A stretch of DNA of 64,000 bases from Oscillospiraceae bacterium (lineage in GTDB: Bacteria; Bacillota; Clostridia; Oscillospirales; Ruminococcaceae): NCBI GenBank assembly GCA_020024285.1, contig JAHHTZ010000009.1:3430-67429 (forward strand), in the 5' to 3' direction. Position 1 is the stretch's first letter, and each line of letters begins with the position of its first letter. Both the position numbers and the translations under genes were made by a program. Positions 59,722-64,000 of the stretch are shown one piece after another. The notes under the pieces are model-generated. The model saw only the letters and a list, made by a program, of their open reading frames with translations. It made no database searches and was not told the DNA's origin.

Positions 59722-60495
59722 GTGGCACACATTCAAGGAGAATATCCAATCATACAGGTAAAAGAAGGGGCTATGGTGGATTATACGATCCTATGTCCCG
59801 AAATGGCACAGCAGGCGAAGGCAGGACAGTTTGTTCATATCCGTGTACCGGGCTTTACCCTGCGCCGTCCGATTTCCATTTGTGAAGTGGACAAGGCTGC
59901 CGGAACCCTGCGCATCCTCTTCGATATCCGCGGAGAGGGAACAAAAGTGCTGGCAGGATGCAAGGAGGGCGACCTGATCGACGTGATGGGTCCATTGGGA
60001 AATGGATTCGATCTGCTCGACCCGCAGAAAAAAGCAGTGGTTGTCGGCGGAGGAATCGGCGTTCCACCAATGCTTGAAACAGCAAAGCATTACAAAGAAA
60101 ACGCAACCGCCATCCTCGGATTCCGAAACAAAGATCTTGTCGTTCTCACAAAGGACTTTGAAGAAAACCGCTGTCCTGTGATGCTCTGCACAGACGATGG
60201 CTCTTTGGGACATCATGGCCTTGTGACAGATCTTCTCAAAAAGAGGATCGAAGAAGGTCCGGTTGATATTGTTTATGCCTGCGGACCGAAAATCATGCTT
60301 AAATTTGTAGCTAAAATGTGCCAGGAGCACGGAATCCGCTGTCAGGTTTCTCTGGAAGAGCGCATGGGCTGCGGCGTGGGCGCATGTCTTGTTTGTGCCT
60401 GCAAAACCAAAAAGGAAAACGGGGAAGAAACTTACAGCCATGTCTGCAAGAACGGTCCGGTATTTGAATCAGAAAAGGTGGTATTCGATGAGTAA
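59722..60495 (+). CDS. pyrK: dihydroorotate dehydrogenase B, electron-transfer subunit
   Basis: This 257-residue FAD and [2Fe-2S] protein passes electrons from dihydroorotate oxidation in PyrD to NAD+. The flavin-binding FTLRRPISICEVD, the NAD-binding VVVGGGIGVPPMLETAK and the C-terminal cluster CGVGACLVCACKT with a later Cys are present. The start is GTG at 59722 after GGGAGG. Its stop overlaps the pyrD start by 8 bases. A TATAAT at 59653-59658 is the probable -10, with no firm -35. Confidence 0.95.
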   Translation: MAHIQGEYPIIQVKEGAMVDYTILCPEMAQQAKAGQFVHIRVPGFTLRRPISICEVDKAAGTLRILFDIRGEGTKVLAGCKEGDLIDVMGPLGNGFDLLDPQKKAVVVGGGIGVPPMLETAKHYKENATAILGFRNKDLVVLTKDFEENRCPVMLCTDDGSLGHHGLVTDLLKKRIEEGPVDIVYACGPKIMLKFVAKMCQEHGIRCQVSLEERMGCGVGACLVCACKTKKENGEETYSHVCKNGPVFESEKVVFDE

Positions 60496-61399
60496 TTTGA
60501 ATGTAACAGTTGCAGGAGTTTCCTTTAAGAATCCACTGATCACAGCATCCGGCTGCTATGGATTCGGACGCGACTATGAAGATATGTACGAGCTTTCCCG
60601 TCTGGGCGGTGTATCCTTAAAGGGAATGACATTTCAGGAGCGCCTTGGCAATCCTCCGCCCCGCATTGCAGAAACACCGAGCGGGATGCTCAACAGCGTT
60701 GGTCTGCAAAATCCCGGCGTAGAGCATTTTCTAAAGCACGATCTTCCTTATTTGGAAAAGCAGGATACTGTTTTGATCGCGAACATTGCAGGCAGCACCA
60801 TTGACGATTACTGCCGCATTGCAGAGCGCCTCTCGGACAGCAGCATCGATATGATGGAGCTCAATATCTCCTGCCCTAACGTAAAAGAGGGCGGCGTTGC
60901 CTTTGGAACCTCCTGCGAGGGTGCAGGGAACGTTGTGCGCGAAGTGCGCAAATACTGCAAGAAACCGCTGATGGTGAAGCTGTCACCAAACGTAACGGAC
61001 ATCGTTTCCATCGCTCAGTCCGTGGAGGCAGAGGGCGCAGACGCCGTTTCCCTCATCAATACACTCCTTGGAATGAGGATCGATATCAACACACGCAGAC
61101 CGATCCTCAAAAACAATGTGGGAGGTCTGTCCGGTCCCGCAGTATTCCCGATTGCTGTGCGCATGGTTTGGCAGGTTGCCAACCATGTGAAAATTCCGGT
61201 AGTCGGCATGGGCGGTATCGAAAAATGGCAGGACGGCATCGAAATGATGATGGCAGGTGCCAGCGCCATTCAGATGGGGGCTGCACTGTTCTATGACCCG
61301 ATGGCTCCAATCAAGGTGATCGAGGGAATGAACCAGTGGCTCGACGACAATCATATTGATAACATCTCTGATATCGTGGGCACCGTGCGCCCTTGGTAA
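60488..61399 (+). CDS. pyrD: dihydroorotate dehydrogenase B, catalytic subunit
   Basis: This 303-residue class 1B enzyme oxidises dihydroorotate to orotate in pyrimidine synthesis, working with PyrK. FMN- and substrate-binding motifs are NPLITASGCYGFGRDY, GLQNPGVEHF, ELNISCPNVKEGGVAFG (with the active-site Cys region), KLSPNVTDI and GMGGIEKWQDGIEMMMAGAS. ATG 60488 lies inside the end of pyrK and follows AAAGGTGG. The other pyrimidine genes are not in the window. Confidence 0.95.
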   Translation: MSNLNVTVAGVSFKNPLITASGCYGFGRDYEDMYELSRLGGVSLKGMTFQERLGNPPPRIAETPSGMLNSVGLQNPGVEHFLKHDLPYLEKQDTVLIANIAGSTIDDYCRIAERLSDSSIDMMELNISCPNVKEGGVAFGTSCEGAGNVVREVRKYCKKPLMVKLSPNVTDIVSIAQSVEAEGADAVSLINTLLGMRIDINTRRPILKNNVGGLSGPAVFPIAVRMVWQVANHVKIPVVGMGGIEKWQDGIEMMMAGASAIQMGAALFYDPMAPIKVIEGMNQWLDDNHIDNISDIVGTVRPW

Positions 61400-61426
61400 T
61401 ATCGGACAAGAACAGGAGGTCCCACA

Positions 61427-62104
61427 ATGACCATTGTATATTTGGTCCGTCATGGGGAAACAGACAGCAACCTCTACCACCGCTTTCAGGGGACCCAGGA
61501 TATTCCGCTCAACGAACAGGGGCGCCGTCAGGGAGATTTGCTGGGACAGGATATGAAAAACTGTCCCATTGACGTGATCTATTCCAGCACCCTGAGCCGT
61601 GCAAGAGAAACGGCGGAGCTGATTGCAAAATATCATCCGGGCGTGAAGGTGATCCCATATCCCGGTCTGGAGGAGATCCATGCCGGAAAGGTGGAGGGCG
61701 AGCTTTTGTCGGACATCCCGATCAAATTTCCGCAGACGTTCCACTGTATGCTGGAGGATCTGGTGCATCTTCAATATCCGGGTGGAGAGAGCACACGGCA
61801 GGTCTATGACCGTATGGCAAAAAACGTTGGGGAGATCGTGGAGCAGAACCGCGGTAAAATGATCGTCATTGTCAGTCATGGCTTTTCGATCCAAACATAT
61901 CTTCATTACGCATCCGGCCGCCCCTTTGAGGAAATGGAGAGCAATATCGTAGCAAATACCTCGCGCTGCAAATTTGTGTTTGAGGATGATTCGCTGCACC
62001 CAAGCACACAGTATATCAACAAGCACGAGCATCTGTCCGATGACGATTTGACACAGTTTTGCCTGACAGAGGAAGCAGAGGATTGGAAGCGGGAGGAATT
62101 TTAA
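61427..62104 (+). CDS. histidine phosphatase family protein
   Basis: This 225-residue phosphoglycerate-mutase-like phosphatase has the catalytic RHG motif in VYLVRHGETDSN, conserved TLSRARETAELI, an acid residue in LEEIHAGKVEG, and the second His in VIVSHGFSIQTYL. Members remove phosphate from small molecules (for example alpha-ribazole or sugar phosphates); the substrate here is unknown. It lies 27 bases behind pyrD and only 1 base before ruvX, so all are probably co-transcribed. The start follows AGGAGG. Confidence 0.9.
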   Translation: MTIVYLVRHGETDSNLYHRFQGTQDIPLNEQGRRQGDLLGQDMKNCPIDVIYSSTLSRARETAELIAKYHPGVKVIPYPGLEEIHAGKVEGELLSDIPIKFPQTFHCMLEDLVHLQYPGGESTRQVYDRMAKNVGEIVEQNRGKMIVIVSHGFSIQTYLHYASGRPFEEMESNIVANTSRCKFVFEDDSLHPSTQYINKHEHLSDDDLTQFCLTEEAEDWKREEF

Positions 62105-62105
62105 G

Positions 62106-62543
62106 ATGAAAATAGCAGCAGTAGACTTTGGCGATGCAAGGACCGGTCTGGCAATTTGCGATAAGCAGGAAATGCTGGCTTCTCCCGCCGGTGTGATCCA
62201 GGAAAGAAACTTCGAGCGAGCAGTCGAAAAGGTGGCGCAGGCTCTCACAGAGCTGACCCCGGAGCTTGTTGTGGTGGGTCATCCCATCAACATGAACGGA
62301 ACCATCGGAGAACGCGCCAAGCATTGCGAAGACTTTGCAAATCAGCTCAAGGCGGCGCTCGGAAATATCCCCGTTGTATTGTGGGATGAGCGAAGCACCA
62401 CGGTATCTGCAATCGGTTATCTCAATGCAACCGATACGCGCGGAAAAAAGCGCAAGGCGGTCATCGACACCGTTGCAGCGACCATCATACTCGAAAACTA
62501 CCTCGCTTACCGCAAAAATCAACAGGCTGCAAGCGAGGAATAA
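62106..62543 (+). CDS. ruvX: Holliday junction resolvase-like RuvX (YqgF)
   Basis: This 145-residue RNase-H-fold nuclease has AAVDFGDARTGLAICD at the N-terminus, VVGHPINMNGTIGERA in the middle, and WDERSTTVSAIGYL and DTVAATIILENYL at the C-terminus, as in the YqgF/RuvX family. The roles reported are in 16S rRNA 5' processing and perhaps in recombination. It begins 2 bases after the phosphatase stop with AGGAGG-like GGGAGGAATT just upstream. Confidence 0.93.
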   Translation: MKIAAVDFGDARTGLAICDKQEMLASPAGVIQERNFERAVEKVAQALTELTPELVVVGHPINMNGTIGERAKHCEDFANQLKAALGNIPVVLWDERSTTVSAIGYLNATDTRGKKRKAVIDTVAATIILENYLAYRKNQQAASEE

Positions 62544-62581
62544 CTTCCACATCAGACAACACCGGACAGGAGGAATGCGAC

Positions 62582-62971
62582 ATGAAAAAAATCATCTCGA
62601 TAATACTGCTCCTTTGTGCAGTGTGTTTTACCGCCTGCACCGGTCGGGACCAGGATGTTCTGCATCTGGGACTCGACGCGAAAGTAGTAGAGGTTGATGC
62701 AGAGCATCCTGCCCTCAAGGTCAGGATGAAGATTAAAACTGATGAAACAAATCCCAAACCACAGGAAATCCTCATCGATTGCTCCGATGCGGACTTGATG
62801 TACTGCGACTATAAAACGCACGAGGTGAGCTCCATTGAATTCGGGGAGTTCCAGCCAGGGGATGATGTGATCCTCAGTATTTACGAGTCGCAAATGAAAA
62901 ATGCCGAGTGCGGAACACTCAAAGCCCATCAGGTACAGCTGGGAACGCAGCGCCTCAAGGAATCCGATTAA
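62582..62971 (+). CDS. small lipoprotein of unknown function
   Basis: This 129-residue lipoprotein has a signal peptide with lipobox C-F-T-A-C and the lipidated Cys at 19, followed by a beta-rich domain (DAKVVEVDAEHPALKVRMKI, ECGTLKAHQVQLG). It has an OB-like rhythm of alternating strands but no recognised family. It follows ruvX by 38 bases in the same direction and ends the unit at a terminator. The start follows AGGAGG. Confidence 0.75.
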   Translation: MKKIISIILLLCAVCFTACTGRDQDVLHLGLDAKVVEVDAEHPALKVRMKIKTDETNPKPQEILIDCSDADLMYCDYKTHEVSSIEFGEFQPGDDVILSIYESQMKNAECGTLKAHQVQLGTQRLKESD

Positions 62972-62975
62972 ACCG

Positions 62976-63017
62976 AAAAACACCGACACACGTTATCAGT
63001 GTGCCGGTGTTTTTTTA
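62976..63017 (+). terminator. terminator of the pyrK-lipoprotein unit
   Basis: AAACACCG.CACAC and GTGTG.CGGTGTTT pair with one mismatch around a 7-base loop, followed by TTTTTTT. Confidence 0.85.
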
Positions 63018-63120
63018 TAGTACAAAGAATAAAATTTCGCAAACAAAACAATGCCCCTTTTCCTTTTGGGAAAAATATGATATTCTACATAATAAGTAGA
63101 TAATATAGCAGGAGGAAGAT

Positions 63121-63864
63121 ATGCAGAAATTAGTGGGCTTGATGCGAAAGGCAATTCAAAAATATGATATGATCCAGCCAGGAGATCGCATTGCGATCGG
63201 TGTCAGCGGAGGAAAAGATTCGGTCGCCTTGCTGACGGGCTTGGCAAAGCTGCGCGACTTTATGGGCATCCCCTATGAATTGGTTGCAATCACATTGGAC
63301 TATTGCTTTGATGGGATCGAAAACGATTTTTCAAAGATACAGGAGCTGTGTGACCAATGGGGAATAGAATATGTTGTACAGCCGACGGAAATCGGAAAGA
63401 TCATTTTTGAAATACGCAAGGAATCGAATCCATGCAGCCTTTGTGCACGAATGAGAAGAGGCTGCCTGCACGATGCTGCAAAGGAGCATCGCTGCAATAA
63501 AATTGCACTGGGTCATCATTATGACGATGCAGTGGAAACATTTATCATGAACCTCTTTAACGAAGGACGGGTCGGGTGTTTTTCTCCTGTAACCTATTTG
63601 AGCCGGAAGGATCTGACGCTGATCCGTCCATTGATTCTGGCAGAAGAGGGATTGATTTCGGCAACTGTGCGCCGCTGCAACCTTCCGGTTGTAAAAAGCA
63701 AGTGCCCGGCAGATGGCGTAACGCAGAGGCAATGGACAAAGGAATGGATTCGGATGATGGACAAAGAGCATCCGGGGCTTAAAAAAAGATTGTATGGAGC
63801 ATTGGAGCGGGGGCACATCGATGGCTTCAGTGACCGCGAAGATGGCAGAAAAAAAGAGAATTAG
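63121..63864 (+). CDS. TtcA-like tRNA thiolase (PP-loop ATPase)
   Basis: This 247-residue protein of the TtcA/TilS-like PP-loop family has ATP-binding VSGGKDS at 28-34. The SNPCSLCARMRRG Cys pair and a third Cys in KSKCPAD match the 4Fe-4S-dependent tRNA 2-thiolation group. HHYDDAVETFIMNLF is the family's conserved metal or ATP segment. TtcA modifies C32 of certain tRNAs; whether this protein does so or modifies another base is inferred. The start follows CAGGAGGAAG. A TGATATTCT extended -10 lies about 45 bases upstream. Confidence 0.85.
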   Translation: MQKLVGLMRKAIQKYDMIQPGDRIAIGVSGGKDSVALLTGLAKLRDFMGIPYELVAITLDYCFDGIENDFSKIQELCDQWGIEYVVQPTEIGKIIFEIRKESNPCSLCARMRRGCLHDAAKEHRCNKIALGHHYDDAVETFIMNLFNEGRVGCFSPVTYLSRKDLTLIRPLILAEEGLISATVRRCNLPVVKSKCPADGVTQRQWTKEWIRMMDKEHPGLKKRLYGALERGHIDGFSDREDGRKKEN

Positions 63865-63871
63865 TGAAGAG

Positions 63872-63907
63872 AACAGACGATTTATAGAAGAAATCGTCTG
63901 TTTTTGT
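63872..63907 (+). terminator. terminator of the TtcA-like gene
   Basis: AACAGACGATTT and AAATCGTCTGTT (12 bp) pair around a 7-base loop and continue into TTTTG. Confidence 0.85.
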
Positions 63908-63933
63908 AAAAAAATCTCTCGATTCTTATTTCT

Positions 63934-63965
63934 CTCTCAAACCGTATGACTATGCGGTTTGAGAG
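63934..63965. repeat. 11-bp perfect hairpin near the window end
   Basis: CTCTCAAACCG and CGGTTTGAGAG flank a 10-base loop. No T-run follows on either strand. It may belong to a gene beyond the window. Confidence 0.35.
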
Positions 63966-64000
63966 GAAGAAAGAGGCTGTCGTCCTCAGAAAATCCGCAA

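Noticed and set aside
1..64000. CRISPR array, intact insertion sequence, rRNA genes, replication origin
   Set aside because: No regularly spaced repeats, no transposase, no rRNA-like stretches and no DnaA-box cluster were seen.

Overview
The window looks like a chromosomal segment of an endospore-forming, anaerobic Firmicute of class Clostridia, most likely a Ruminococcaceae/Oscillospiraceae-type gut bacterium. Evidence is a small acid-soluble spore protein, a SpoIIQ-like M23 protein, the MurT/GatD pair, a dgt-dnaG-rpoD macrosynteny block, TypA, ClpB, class 1B PyrK/PyrD, a 6S RNA next to tcdA (the Bacillus arrangement), strong Shine-Dalgarno sites with frequent TTG/GTG starts, and consensus sigma-A promoters. 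Taxonomy is inferred from gene content only.

Layout. 0-5 kb: exoA, an IscU-like scaffold plus GGGtGRT protein pair, and typA. 5-10 kb: an acyltransferase-like membrane protein, two SUKH (SMI1/KNR4) proteins, a lipoprotein and a NERD protein. 10-16.3 kb: clpB behind a ribbon-helix-helix gene, a ChrB-like protein, two unknown proteins and an ssp gene. 16.6-21.3 kb: a large secreted surface protein, an orphan substrate-binding lipoprotein and an orphan ABC ATPase. 21.4-31 kb: EF-G-like GTPase, murT-gatD, patatin, and a GntR-ABC-permease operon with its own operators. 31-38.4 kb (mostly minus): prs, rlmH, MBL hydrolase, murA, corA, phosphohexomutase. 38.8-46.9 kb (plus): comM/yifB, yitT, rpmE, yigZ, a dgt gene broken by one amber codon, dnaG, rpoD, and an Rrf2 regulator. 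47-51.5 kb: an O-acetylation-like cassette (MBOAT, DHHW, TRAP-type lipoprotein). 51.5-52.6 kb: an AT-rich islet with an integrase remnant, a small RHH regulator and a membrane-anchored protein. 52.7-56 kb: SpoIIQ-like, a pair of half-size TSUP proteins, tcdA, 6S RNA, DUF1292. 56-56.9 kb: a promoter-to-terminator unit with no convincing ORF. 57-64 kb: a third SUKH protein, tRNA-Arg(ACG), a ZIP transporter, pyrK-pyrD, a phosphatase, ruvX, a lipoprotein and a TtcA-like protein.

Most of the window is ordinary housekeeping sequence. The points most worth a second look are the roughly 780-nt apparently noncoding transcription unit at 56.04-56.85 kb, the single in-frame TAG inside dgt upstream of dnaG-rpoD, a GatD homologue that appears to have lost both catalytic residues, the duplicated SUKH genes whose similarity runs past the coding ends, the mosaic codon usage of the surface protein, and the decayed mobile islet at 51.5-52.6 kb. 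No CRISPR array, intact insertion sequence or rRNA gene was seen.
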